NCBI GenBank assembly: GCA_942491975.1
Contig: CALOCY010000004.1
Location: 2,666,001 to 2,730,000, forward strand
Source of the DNA: CALOCY01 sp942491975
GTDB lineage: Bacteria; Bacteroidota; Bacteroidia; Bacteroidales; Prolixibacteraceae
Direction of reading: 5' to 3'
Length of the DNA stretch: 64,000 nt
In this document: in pieces, positions 42,975-51,773 of the stretch
How positions within the stretch are numbered: the stretch's first letter is position 1
How the letters are laid out: every line of letters begins with the position of its first letter
The notes under the pieces: model-generated
Seen by the model: the letters and a program-made list of their open reading frames with translations, nothing else
The model's database searches: none
Told to the model about the DNA's origin: nothing
Translations under genes and position numbers: made by a program

Positions 42975-44339
42975 ATGAAGATTCACTTTATCGCCATAGG
43001 CGGCAGCGCCATGCACAACCTTGCCATTGCACTGCACCGTAAAAAATATACTATAACCGGTTCCGATGATGAGATTTTTGAACCGTCACGTAGCCGTTTG
43101 GCAACGTATGGATTACTGCCCGAAAAAACGGGATGGAATCCCGGTAACATTGCCCCGGAATTGGATGCTGTTATTTTGGGCATGCATGCCCGTCCCGATA
43201 ATCCCGAATTGCTTAAAGCACAAGAGCTGGGGATCAAGGTTTACTCCTATCCCGAATACCTGTATGAACAGACAAAAGACAAAAAACGGGTAGTGATTGG
43301 GGGAAGCCACGGTAAAACCACCATCACCGCTATGGTCATGCACGTGTTGAACTATCATGGTGTGAAATTTGACTACATGGTGGGAGCCAATATCGAAGGC
43401 TTTGACACGATGGTGGGATTGAGCGATGAGGCAAAAATAGCCGTTTTTGAAGGGGATGAATACTTGTCATCGCCCATCAACCGTCGACCAAAATTTCACC
43501 TCTATCATCCGCATATTGCCCTTATTACCGGTATTTCATGGGACCACATCAATGTATTTCCCACGTTTGAAGGCTACGTGGAGCAATTTCAGATCTTTGC
43601 CGACCTGATCCGGCCATCGGGAAAACTGATTTACTACTCCGGTGACAACCATTTGAAAGAAATTGCTGAAAAGACAAAAAAAGAGATCGCAACAATTCCT
43701 TACGATGTGCATCCGCATAAAATTGAGAACGGTGTAACATACCTTATGGGAAACAACCAGTGCATTAAACTCGAAATATTTGGTGCACACAACCTGCAAA
43801 ATATAAATGGCGCACGATTGGTTTGCAAAGAGCTGGGGATTACCGATGAACGGTTTTATAAAGCAATTGCTTTGTTTAAAGGCGCCAGCCGTCGGTTGCA
43901 GGTGGTTGCAAAAAATGAACATACTGTTGTTTACCACGACTTCGCCCATTCGCCCTCAAAACTGAAAGCCACGACCCATGCGGTAAAAGCCCAGTTCCCC
44001 CAACGAAAATTGGTGGCATGCATGGAGCTGCATACGTTTAGCAGCCTTAAAAAAGAGTTTTTGCCCCACTACAACGGGTCAATGGGCGATGCTGATGTGG
44101 CTTATGTCTATTTCAATCCGCATACGGTTGAACACAAAAAACTGGAACCGATTACAAAACAGCAGGTAAAAGAAGGCTTTGGTAATTCGTCCATACGGGT
44201 ATTTACCGATGCAGATCAGCTCTTTGAGGCACTGCTTGCACTCAATTGGAACAATACAAATTTATTGTTGATGAGTTCGGGTAACTTTTCAGGAAAAGAC
44301 GTTGAAGTGTTGGCACAGTCAATAACAGGGAATGAATGA
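42975..44339 (+). CDS. mpl: UDP-N-acetylmuramate:L-alanyl-gamma-D-glutamyl-meso-DAP ligase (Mpl)
   Basis: 454 residues from the ATG at 42975; upstream codons are open but are not part of the domain. The Mur ligase nucleotide loop is GGSHGKTTITAMV, preceded by the N-terminal MKIHFIAIGGSAMHNLAIAL. FEGDEYLSSPINRRPKF and HDFAHSPSKLKATTHAV are Mpl-like; in MurC the equivalent regions differ. Mpl recycles tripeptide from wall turnover by joining it to UDP-MurNAc, using ATP. MurC is a possible confusion but the substrate-domain motifs favour Mpl. Confidence 0.86.
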   Translation: MKIHFIAIGGSAMHNLAIALHRKKYTITGSDDEIFEPSRSRLATYGLLPEKTGWNPGNIAPELDAVILGMHARPDNPELLKAQELGIKVYSYPEYLYEQTKDKKRVVIGGSHGKTTITAMVMHVLNYHGVKFDYMVGANIEGFDTMVGLSDEAKIAVFEGDEYLSSPINRRPKFHLYHPHIALITGISWDHINVFPTFEGYVEQFQIFADLIRPSGKLIYYSGDNHLKEIAEKTKKEIATIPYDVHPHKIENGVTYLMGNNQCIKLEIFGAHNLQNINGARLVCKELGITDERFYKAIALFKGASRRLQVVAKNEHTVVYHDFAHSPSKLKATTHAVKAQFPQRKLVACMELHTFSSLKKEFLPHYNGSMGDADVAYVYFNPHTVEHKKLEPITKQQVKEGFGNSSIRVFTDADQLFEALLALNWNNTNLLLMSSGNFSGKDVEVLAQSITGNE

Positions 44340-44695
44340 ATTACCCCGGAGCAGGGCCCCGAGGTATCGAATGGAGTTTGCTACGCAAACATTATTTGTT
44401 TCCGCCCCAGAGGGTCGGGGAATTAAACCACTTTTTGATTAAGGCTTATCTTAAATAACAAGACGGCATAACTTGCTTTATTTAAGTCGATTGCTGATAT
44501 TCTAAGCTGTAATTTAGACAGCATGAAGCGATACTGCACAGATGACAATGGATAATCTTAAGGATTAATGGTGCATGAAAAGTTTCTTGATTTTAATCAG
44601 TATTATATGTGTAAAAAACTGCTATTTTTAAGGATTCAACTATCGTATGAAAAAGAAAAAATCAGGAAAATATTAACCTAACCAAGCTGATACAA
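44340..44695. other. Intergenic region after mpl
   Basis: 356 bases without a gene I can support. It contains GC-rich runs near the mpl stop and a small palindrome GTTTGC-TAC-GCAAAC (44376-44390), probably a weak hairpin. No terminator T-run and no promoter match with both elements is seen. Confidence 0.5.
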
Positions 44696-45916
44696 ATGAA
44701 TAAATATGGAGTATGGTTACTTGCTATTTTAAGCGGGATATTGCTTTCGGGGCGTGATTCATTAACCGTAGGAGATGCACCAAAAGTACATGAACAGGCG
44801 TTAACCGTTGATACCCATTGCGACACCCCTATGCGCATGGTAAGGGGGTTCAATGTTGCCCGGCGGCATGACACTTCAAATGGCCGGGTTGATTTTCCCC
44901 GCATGAAAGAGGGGGGGCTGGATGCGATGTTTTTTGCTGTCTTTACCGGGCAACGACAACGGATACCTGAAAATTATAAAAGGGCATATGATCTGGCACA
45001 TCAAATGTTGGATTCCATCCATGTAGCTGTTGATAAAAATAGTGAATTGGCTGAAATAGCACTTACATCGGGAGACGCTGCACATATCGAAAAAACAGGA
45101 AAACGGGCAGTTTATATCGGGATGGAAAACGGTTTTCCGGTAGGCATGCAACTGGAAAGGGTAAAAGAATTTTACGACAGGGGGGTACGGTACATCACCT
45201 TGTGCCATTCGTTTCATAACGATATTTGCGACTCATCAACCGATAGTGCAGAGCCTGAACACAACGGATTGAGTGGTTTTGGTAAAGAGGTAGTAAAAGA
45301 GATGAACCGACTGGGCATGATGGTGGATGTTTCACATGCATCCGACAAAACTTTTTTTGATGTACTGGAAATGAGTGAAGCCCCGGTAATTGCATCGCAC
45401 TCAAGCGTACGGGCCATTGCTCACAATGATCGCAACATGACCGATGAGATGATTCGTAAACTGGCTGAAAACAGGGGGGTCATACAGATATGCCTGCTTG
45501 GTGCTTACGTGAAAGATCCGGATACGACAACGGTACGTTATAAGGAGGAAACCCGGCTCTATAAAATATACAGGGAACAATATCACACAATGACACCGGC
45601 CGAAAAAGATCAGCTCTCAAAAGAGTGGGACGAGATGCAAAAAAAATACCCTGAAGACCTTCCGACAGTTAAAGATCTGGTTGACCATATTGATCATGTG
45701 GTAAGACTGGTGGGAGTTGATTATGTGGGCATTGGAAGCGACTTTGACGGAGGGGGAGCATTGGCCAATTGCCAGGATGTCAGCCAGTTTCCTAATATTA
45801 CAACTGAACTTATCCGCAGGGGATACTCCCAGGAAGATATCAATAAAATATGGGGAGGGAATTGCTTCCGGGTGTTCAAAGAAGTGGAAAAAGTGGCTCA
45901 AAAGAGTAACCAATAA
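44696..45916 (+). CDS. Membrane dipeptidase (peptidase M19)
   Basis: 406 residues with an N-terminal hydrophobic signal (about 1-20) and no lipobox. The M19 motif VDTHCDTPMRM near residue 37 carries the first His-x-Asp zinc ligands. Later segments include YIGMENGFPVG (Glu ligand), ITLCHSFHNDICDSS, MVDVSHASDKTFFDV (His), and VGIGSDFDGGG (catalytic Asp). Such dipeptidases hydrolyse a broad set of dipeptides, including some with a D-residue. Probably periplasmic. Confidence 0.93.
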   Translation: MNKYGVWLLAILSGILLSGRDSLTVGDAPKVHEQALTVDTHCDTPMRMVRGFNVARRHDTSNGRVDFPRMKEGGLDAMFFAVFTGQRQRIPENYKRAYDLAHQMLDSIHVAVDKNSELAEIALTSGDAAHIEKTGKRAVYIGMENGFPVGMQLERVKEFYDRGVRYITLCHSFHNDICDSSTDSAEPEHNGLSGFGKEVVKEMNRLGMMVDVSHASDKTFFDVLEMSEAPVIASHSSVRAIAHNDRNMTDEMIRKLAENRGVIQICLLGAYVKDPDTTTVRYKEETRLYKIYREQYHTMTPAEKDQLSKEWDEMQKKYPEDLPTVKDLVDHIDHVVRLVGVDYVGIGSDFDGGGALANCQDVSQFPNITTELIRRGYSQEDINKIWGGNCFRVFKEVEKVAQKSNQ

Positions 45917-46002
45917 GGTTTTACATTGCGGCCATTTTTTAGCATATTTGTGCGCTGTAGATAAATATTTCAGAAAAATATTGGGTTTTAAAACAGTTAT
46001 TT

Positions 46003-47073
46003 ATGAAGATTAAATTACTATTTCTACTGTTGTGTGTTACGACCGTTGCAATGTCTCAATCCATTAATTTGAGCACATTTACCTCGTTATACCCGGTAAA
46101 AAAAGAGGGGAAATGGGGTTACATTAATAACAAAGGAGAGGTTAAAATTGAGCTAAAATATGAAAGTGCTTTTGACTTTAGCGAAGGAAAAGCTTTTGTG
46201 AAAGAAGAGGGTAAGATAAAGTTCATTGATAAAGAGGGGGACGTTGTGTTGGAGGTAACCAATGCTTCAGCAGTAAAGCCTGCATTTAGCGAAGGGATGG
46301 TCCCTTTCATGACTGCTGAGGGTGCAGGTTTTTTAGATGCCAAAGGAGAAGTAGCCATTGACCCGGTATTTGAAGATGCAGAGCCTTTTGAAGATGGATT
46401 GGCTATTGTTAAAGACAAAATAACGCAGAAATGGGGCTTTATCAATAAAACGGGCGAATATAAAATACTGCCGCAGTTTGGCAGTGTGCAACAATTTTCA
46501 GAAGGAATAGCCCCCGTACGCTTTGATGGTACCTGGGGGTTTATCAACAAATCGGGCAAAGTGGAAATTATGCACCGCTATACCTATGCCATGAAATTTT
46601 CAGAAGGATATACACTCGTATGGCCTTACAGCGAAGTGGCACGCTATATCGACACAAAAGGAGAGGAAGTGTTCCGGCATAAAATATTTGAATCGGTTGA
46701 CAACCTACCTGAAAAATTTAAGCTGCCCATTGCCGGATTTTCTGACGGAATGGTTGCCGTATATGATCCCGGCATGAAACGGTGGGGCTATAAAAACAAA
46801 AAAGGCGAGCAGGAAATTGCTTACACTTACGAAGATGCCGGGGACTTTGTATCAGGATTGGCAAAAGTACAATCAGGCGGTAAGTGGGGCTTCATCAATA
46901 AAAATGCTAAACTGAAAATACGTTATCAGTTCGATGATGCCGAAGACTTTAACAGCAATATTACCCGTGTGTACATGGGAGGATCTAAATCAGAATTTGA
47001 AGCGGGCAAAGAGGATGTAAAAATGGGGTACATCAATAAAAACGGGGAATTCATTTGGGCCGCTTCCAATTAA
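46003..47073 (+). CDS. WG-repeat protein, exported
   Basis: 356 residues with a signal peptide (1-~20). It is built of about eight WG-type repeats with a motif like KWGYINNKGE, e.g. GKWGYINNKGEVKIELKYES, QKWGFINKTGEYKILPQF, GTWGFINKSGKVEI, MKRWGYKNKKGEQ and GKWGFINKNAKLKIRYQF. WG repeats (beta-hairpin units) are scaffolds of unknown ligand. It is followed 24 bases after its stop by a MORN-repeat protein, so the two are probably expressed together. Confidence 0.85.
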   Translation: MKIKLLFLLLCVTTVAMSQSINLSTFTSLYPVKKEGKWGYINNKGEVKIELKYESAFDFSEGKAFVKEEGKIKFIDKEGDVVLEVTNASAVKPAFSEGMVPFMTAEGAGFLDAKGEVAIDPVFEDAEPFEDGLAIVKDKITQKWGFINKTGEYKILPQFGSVQQFSEGIAPVRFDGTWGFINKSGKVEIMHRYTYAMKFSEGYTLVWPYSEVARYIDTKGEEVFRHKIFESVDNLPEKFKLPIAGFSDGMVAVYDPGMKRWGYKNKKGEQEIAYTYEDAGDFVSGLAKVQSGGKWGFINKNAKLKIRYQFDDAEDFNSNITRVYMGGSKSEFEAGKEDVKMGYINKNGEFIWAASN

Positions 47074-47097
47074 TTAAATGCGAAAATCAGTACGACA

Positions 47098-49482
47098 ATG
47101 AAAAAGTACATTATTCATATATCAATAGTAATGCTGGTATTGCTTCCGTTTATAAGCGAAGCTCAAAACCAGAAAGAGTACGACGGCGATTGGGTAAATG
47201 ATCAAAAACACGGACAGGGCACCTGTACCTATTACGATGGATCAACCTATCAGGGACCGTGGATAAACAATATGCGTAGCGGTCAGGGTACCCTGACATG
47301 GAGCAATGGCGATCAATATGTAGGGACATTTGTCAACGATCAAATGAACGGTACAGGGGTAATGACCTACAAAAACGGGGAAAAATACGAAGGGAATTTT
47401 GCAGCCAGCCAGCGTTCGGGGAAAGGAACCATGACCTACAAAGATGGTTCGGTATATGTGGGAAACTGGGTTAATGATGCCCGTAACGGACAGGGAGAAC
47501 TGACACTTTCCAACGGTGATAAATATTCAGGAAGTTTTATTGCCGATAAAATGGCAGGGCAGGGTATAATGACTTATGCCAACGGCAGTGTGTATACCGG
47601 GCAATTTACCGACAATGAGCGTTCGGGACAAGGGGCGATGAACTTCTCCAACGGAGATCAGTACAATGGGGCATGGGGCAACGATAAACGTAACGGTTTG
47701 GGAAAAATCGTTTATGCCAATGGCGATGTGTATGACGGGGCCTGGAAAAATGACCGTCCATGGGGATTGGGCGTAATGGACATGACCAATGGCGATAAAT
47801 ATTCAGGTGAATTTTCCAAAGGTGAATTTGACGGGAAAGGAAAATTTACGCAAAGTAGCGGAATGGTTTATCATGGCAATTTTAACAAAGGATTACAGGA
47901 TGGTGAAGGCATTATGTGGTTACCTAATGGTGACCAGTACGAAGGCGGTTTCAACAACGGGATTATGGACGGTAAGGGAACTTACTTTTATGCCAATGGC
48001 GAATACTATAAAGGTGAATTCAAAAAAGGGGGGCCGGAAGGCATGGGTTCGCTCTACGCCGATAATGGCGACATGATAAAGGGGGGAAAATGGAAAGGTG
48101 GTAGCCTTGTTCGTACATGGGAACAGATACAGGCCGGGCGTAAAGCACTGGCTGAAGGCCTGCAGGCGCTGGCACAGGGTATGCAACAGGCTTACAGCCA
48201 ATCGCAGGCAATGAACCAGCAAATGAAACAACAGGCAGCACAAAACAAGGCACAGAGTGAAGCTGCTGTTCAACAAATGTTGCAGGCCTATAAGCAGAAA
48301 AATCCAACTACAACAACTACGGGCAACAATAACGGGTACCCGATACTCGATCCGTATGCTGCACGATATGCCAACCAGTCGGGGAACAACAATAGCGGCT
48401 ATTATACCCAAAATATGAACCAGGGAAACAACAGTGGCTATCCAACACTTGATCCGTATGCACAACGCTTTAAGCAGCAGCAAACAGGAAACACCAACCA
48501 ACCAACCAACTACGGAAATACCAATACCCGTAACAATAACTATTCAAATCAGGCATCACCGGTAAATTATGGAACAACGGGCAGCGGGCCTTCAGTTCCG
48601 TCGGCCAATTACAATGCCCCCAACCCGGCACAACGGTCATCATTGGGCTATAATACGAATACATCATCAGGCACCCATAAGTTGATTGCCACTTATTATA
48701 AATCGAACAGCCAAATGAAAATGCGTTGTATGGCTATGCTTGATGAGTATGGAGAGGTAAAAACCGACTATATTAATCAACCGCTTGTTGATGGATGGAA
48801 AGAAACATGGCGTGAAAATGGTGAAAAAATGAATGAAAATTTTTATGAAAAAGGCATCTTAAGAGAATCATTCTATTGGAATAAATATGGTTCTATTGAC
48901 GGGTATTCTGTTTATGATCCGAAGGATGATAGAAATGAAAGAACACTTTTAGATGCCGAATGGGAATACCATAAGAACTCATCGAATTATAAATCAATAT
49001 ACGTTAGAGATGTAAGTGGTACAGAGTGGCTAGTAGAATGCCGGTCTGATGGAACTGTTTCAAAATTTGATTATGACAAAGACGATGTTAGTTATGATAT
49101 AAGTTTAGACAGAATGGGTAGAAGGGCCAGGGTTGAAGCCTATGATGTTTTATTTATGGGGGATCGTGAAAATGTGTCTGTTATATATACTAATAGCAAG
49201 GTAAGCAAAGAATATACCCAATATGGATCCCTTTATTATGAGAATGGGCAAATCGTGAAGTTTACATTTTATCATAAAAATATGGATAATGTCGTTAATT
49301 TTAAAGGAGGCAATCCCGAATTTGACCTATTTATTGATAAAGAGGAGTTTAAAAGGAGGTTTCCAAAGCACCAGAAGGTGGCAAGGGAATTCATGCCTAT
49401 GATACAGGATATGGAAAACAAAGGAAACCAGGTTTGGGGAACCTATCACCCTGACCAGTTTAAACCTCAAAACAGAAACTAA
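47098..49482 (+). CDS. MORN-repeat protein with Q/N-rich linker and unknown C-terminal domain
   Basis: 794 residues. After a signal peptide (about 1-21) come about 12 MORN repeats (residues ~28-340) of the form YxGxWxNDxRxGxG, such as YQGPWINNMRSGQGTLTW and YDGAWKNDRPWGLGVM. A Gln/Ala helix (about 350-400) and an Asn/Gln/Tyr-rich low-complexity linker (400-520) follow. The C-terminal ~270 residues (from HKLIATYYKSNSQMKMRC) form a separate domain with antitoxin-MORN-like GWKETWRENGEKMNENFYE near its start. No enzyme motif is visible. MORN arrays often bind lipid or act as spacers. Confidence 0.82.
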   Translation: MKKYIIHISIVMLVLLPFISEAQNQKEYDGDWVNDQKHGQGTCTYYDGSTYQGPWINNMRSGQGTLTWSNGDQYVGTFVNDQMNGTGVMTYKNGEKYEGNFAASQRSGKGTMTYKDGSVYVGNWVNDARNGQGELTLSNGDKYSGSFIADKMAGQGIMTYANGSVYTGQFTDNERSGQGAMNFSNGDQYNGAWGNDKRNGLGKIVYANGDVYDGAWKNDRPWGLGVMDMTNGDKYSGEFSKGEFDGKGKFTQSSGMVYHGNFNKGLQDGEGIMWLPNGDQYEGGFNNGIMDGKGTYFYANGEYYKGEFKKGGPEGMGSLYADNGDMIKGGKWKGGSLVRTWEQIQAGRKALAEGLQALAQGMQQAYSQSQAMNQQMKQQAAQNKAQSEAAVQQMLQAYKQKNPTTTTTGNNNGYPILDPYAARYANQSGNNNSGYYTQNMNQGNNSGYPTLDPYAQRFKQQQTGNTNQPTNYGNTNTRNNNYSNQASPVNYGTTGSGPSVPSANYNAPNPAQRSSLGYNTNTSSGTHKLIATYYKSNSQMKMRCMAMLDEYGEVKTDYINQPLVDGWKETWRENGEKMNENFYEKGILRESFYWNKYGSIDGYSVYDPKDDRNERTLLDAEWEYHKNSSNYKSIYVRDVSGTEWLVECRSDGTVSKFDYDKDDVSYDISLDRMGRRARVEAYDVLFMGDRENVSVIYTNSKVSKEYTQYGSLYYENGQIVKFTFYHKNMDNVVNFKGGNPEFDLFIDKEEFKRRFPKHQKVAREFMPMIQDMENKGNQVWGTYHPDQFKPQNRN

Positions 49483-49496
49483 AAAAGAAGAAGGCC

Positions 49497-50801
49497 ATGA
49501 AACAATATATATTATCCATTACATTAATTTTTGTTCTCTCAATTACTGTTTCTGCCCAGGAAGTGGTATCAGGCGATTGCAACAACGGAACGGGGACATT
49601 TAAATATCAAAACGGTGCCGAATACACCGGGCAATGGAAAAATGGCAAGCGCCAGGGGAAAGGTAAAATTACCTATCCGCGCAATGCATTGGAAGAGAAT
49701 TTGGGACCCGGCCCGGTGGTTGATGAACCTGAAAAACCGACGATTCCTGAACATATCCTGGCACTGCGCCAGCGTATTCTTGATGATGTAAACCACTACG
49801 GCATTGATTATATGTTCTTTCACGGTGCCGAAGGTATGTTGGGCCTGGTAGCTGATGCCGAAAGGGTAGGTGAATACATCGGGCACAATAAAATAGAGCC
49901 GTTACCTGAAGCTCCCAACAAACACAAAACCATTATTCGCGATTACTTTGAGCTGGCCAAAAAAATCATTCGCAGGGCCGAGGATAGTCAGCGGGTTGAC
50001 ACCGAAGCAAAAAATTACTATTACAACCTTATCCATCTCAACTATATCCGCAACCTGTGCAAATTGGATATGGCAACAGGTTTGCAGGGCATGCGCGACT
50101 ATGCCAATACCCTGCGCAACTTTCAGGATGCCGAACGGTTGCAAATTGAAGCCGATAACATTTTGTTAATGAACTATCAAAAAACCACACAGGACATTTT
50201 GGAAACGGTTCCATATGTCGACAAGGCACTGAGCATAATTTATATGGCCACCGGTGAAGACCTTACCGGACAGCCGATAAAGCCGTTTAAACGCTGGTGG
50301 GATGTGCTTTCGCTGGTTACCCCCACTGTACTCGACAAAATGCTCGACAAAATGCCGAAAATGAGCAAAGCACTCTCTGAAATTACCGAACGGCTTAATG
50401 AAATAGAAGTGGATGCTTACATTAAAATGCTTGACTATTATAAAATTGACAAATCATTGGCAGTAGCGGTGCATAAAAAGCTGGCACAGGCCTATGGGTT
50501 GCGACCACCGGGGTTTGATTGGGCATATAAGCATGTATCGAAAATAGTCACTGACACGATCAAAAAGCATACTACCGATGAACTAAAAAAACAGACTACC
50601 GATAAAATTACCAAACCGATAGAAGAAAAGATGAATATAATGCTGGGTGGGGAAGCCGACTCTATTCAGAAAAACTACGATAAAAACAAAGTCGGATTAT
50701 CGGGAAATACCCGTTTGGCAGGCAAAAAAGAGGCAGCAGAAAAGACTAAAGAGGTAAAAAGCGAAGAAGAAATGCCTGAAAATAAGCAGGAGAAAAAATA
50801 A
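49497..50801 (+). CDS. Exported protein with one MORN repeat and a helical domain
   Basis: 434 residues: signal peptide (1-21), a single MORN unit (EYTGQWKNGKRQGKGKITY near 43-61), then a mainly helical domain (about 80-330) without recognised family, e.g. HGAEGMLGLVADAERVGEYI and LDKMLDKMPKMSKALSEITE, and a charged Lys/Glu-rich tail (EKTKEVKSEEEMPENKQEKK). The start is 14 bases after the MORN protein's stop, so the WG, MORN and this gene form one transcript. I do not recognise the helical domain. Confidence 0.72.
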   Translation: MKQYILSITLIFVLSITVSAQEVVSGDCNNGTGTFKYQNGAEYTGQWKNGKRQGKGKITYPRNALEENLGPGPVVDEPEKPTIPEHILALRQRILDDVNHYGIDYMFFHGAEGMLGLVADAERVGEYIGHNKIEPLPEAPNKHKTIIRDYFELAKKIIRRAEDSQRVDTEAKNYYYNLIHLNYIRNLCKLDMATGLQGMRDYANTLRNFQDAERLQIEADNILLMNYQKTTQDILETVPYVDKALSIIYMATGEDLTGQPIKPFKRWWDVLSLVTPTVLDKMLDKMPKMSKALSEITERLNEIEVDAYIKMLDYYKIDKSLAVAVHKKLAQAYGLRPPGFDWAYKHVSKIVTDTIKKHTTDELKKQTTDKITKPIEEKMNIMLGGEADSIQKNYDKNKVGLSGNTRLAGKKEAAEKTKEVKSEEEMPENKQEKK

Positions 50802-51187
50802 TTCAACGGCTATTCAATAGTGAAGGTGTGTGCATTTTTCCTGAATGAGGAAAACATGAAAAGAGAAAATTCCTGAACTGTTTAGTCGCTACAATTGTTG
50901 TTAAAGTGTATTTACAGTCTTTGTCGATCGAACAATTTAACGCGGCATTTGTACAACGGCATGGTTCTATTTTTTGCAGGGAATTTAATTAACGTGAGTT
51001 CGTTAATATAATACTGATATGATGAAAGAGGGATAGGCCAAAGCTGAAAAAAACGATGAGTTTAATATCACCATAGTACTGCTGGAGCAGGGTTTACAAA
51101 ACCTTTCAATGTTAAAAAGTTGTTAAAAATCAGCAAATTGGATATTTTGCATGTATCTTTGTAACGAGGGAAAGAAAATGTTTGGTT
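50802..51187. other. Intergenic region between the MORN and HYC_CC_PP genes
   Basis: About 385 bases with no gene I can support. It contains a 7-bp hairpin (TTTTCCT/AGGAAAA, 50836-50854) without a T-run and an exact -7 element TATCTTTG (51154-51161) near the next gene. Nothing else is evident. Confidence 0.5.
51154..51161 (+). promoter_or_regulatory. Possible -7 element for the HYC_CC_PP gene
   Basis: TATCTTTG is an exact TAnnTTTG match 26 bases before the ATG at 51188. No TTTG is at the usual distance upstream. Confidence 0.35.
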
Positions 51188-51637
51188 ATGAAAAATGTGT
51201 TTAAAAGAATAGGAGCTGTTTTGCTGGCTGTGACGGTGTTCTTCGCAACCACGGGCTTTCACGTTTTTCAACACCGCTGTAATCATTCCAATACCACCCA
51301 AACTTCTATTCTGTTTGAACGATCCTGCTGTTGTCTCTCTTCAGGTGATGACCATTGTACAACTCATTCTAACAAGGCTATTTGTAAACCGGAAAAGTGC
51401 TGTCAAACGGATAAATCTTACCATAAGTTAACTACACCCGTTGAATTACCGGGCAAGGTTCAACCCCCCAAAATATTACAGCTTGTTGCTGAAGAAGAAC
51501 TAAATGCACCGGGTCAGGCAGATTATGCCATTTCAGAAACACACATTGACTATCTTGCCAATGCCCCTCCAAAATATGGCAAGGAATTCCTGTTCTTTAC
51601 CCGACAATTAAAACTCTCTCCTCCTCACATGTTTTAA
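51188..51637 (+). CDS. HYC_CC_PP-type Cys/His-rich exported protein
   Basis: 149 residues with a signal segment (about 1-24) and a Cys/His-rich middle: HVFQHRCNHS, ERSCCCLSS, DDHCTTHSN, KPEKCCQ. The order (H-x-C, CC, CC, late PP: NAPPKY) fits the small family known from Bacteroidota beside TonB receptors and metal-binding proteins. The start is ATG at 51188 (a TTG two codons upstream is possible). It is probably a periplasmic metal-binding protein. It is followed by a TonB receptor and an HMA protein. Confidence 0.75.
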   Translation: MKNVFKRIGAVLLAVTVFFATTGFHVFQHRCNHSNTTQTSILFERSCCCLSSGDDHCTTHSNKAICKPEKCCQTDKSYHKLTTPVELPGKVQPPKILQLVAEEELNAPGQADYAISETHIDYLANAPPKYGKEFLFFTRQLKLSPPHMF

Positions 51638-51773
51638 GTTATGCCAATGCTGCATCAAAATGACGCATCAAAAATGTGTTGATTTTGTATCAGGATGGAT
51701 TATGCCCGAATAAATGTCAATTTTTTCGGTGCTATGCTAATGATGATGGTATTCATACTTAAAACAAGGAAAA

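Noticed and set aside
44376..44390. A short palindrome, GTTTGC-TAC-GCAAAC, considered as an operator
   Set aside because: It is only 6 bp per arm, has no promoter beside it and no second copy noticed in this window.
44911..44917. A seven-G run in the dipeptidase gene and a similar one near 17550 considered as phase-variable tracts
   Set aside because: Seven G is short for slippage switching and the proteins are complete; the 11-G tract at 24593 stands out instead.
47920..48501. A 193-codon open frame on the minus strand
   Set aside because: Antisense to the MORN-repeat gene; its Cys- and Leu-rich translation reflects the repeat codons.
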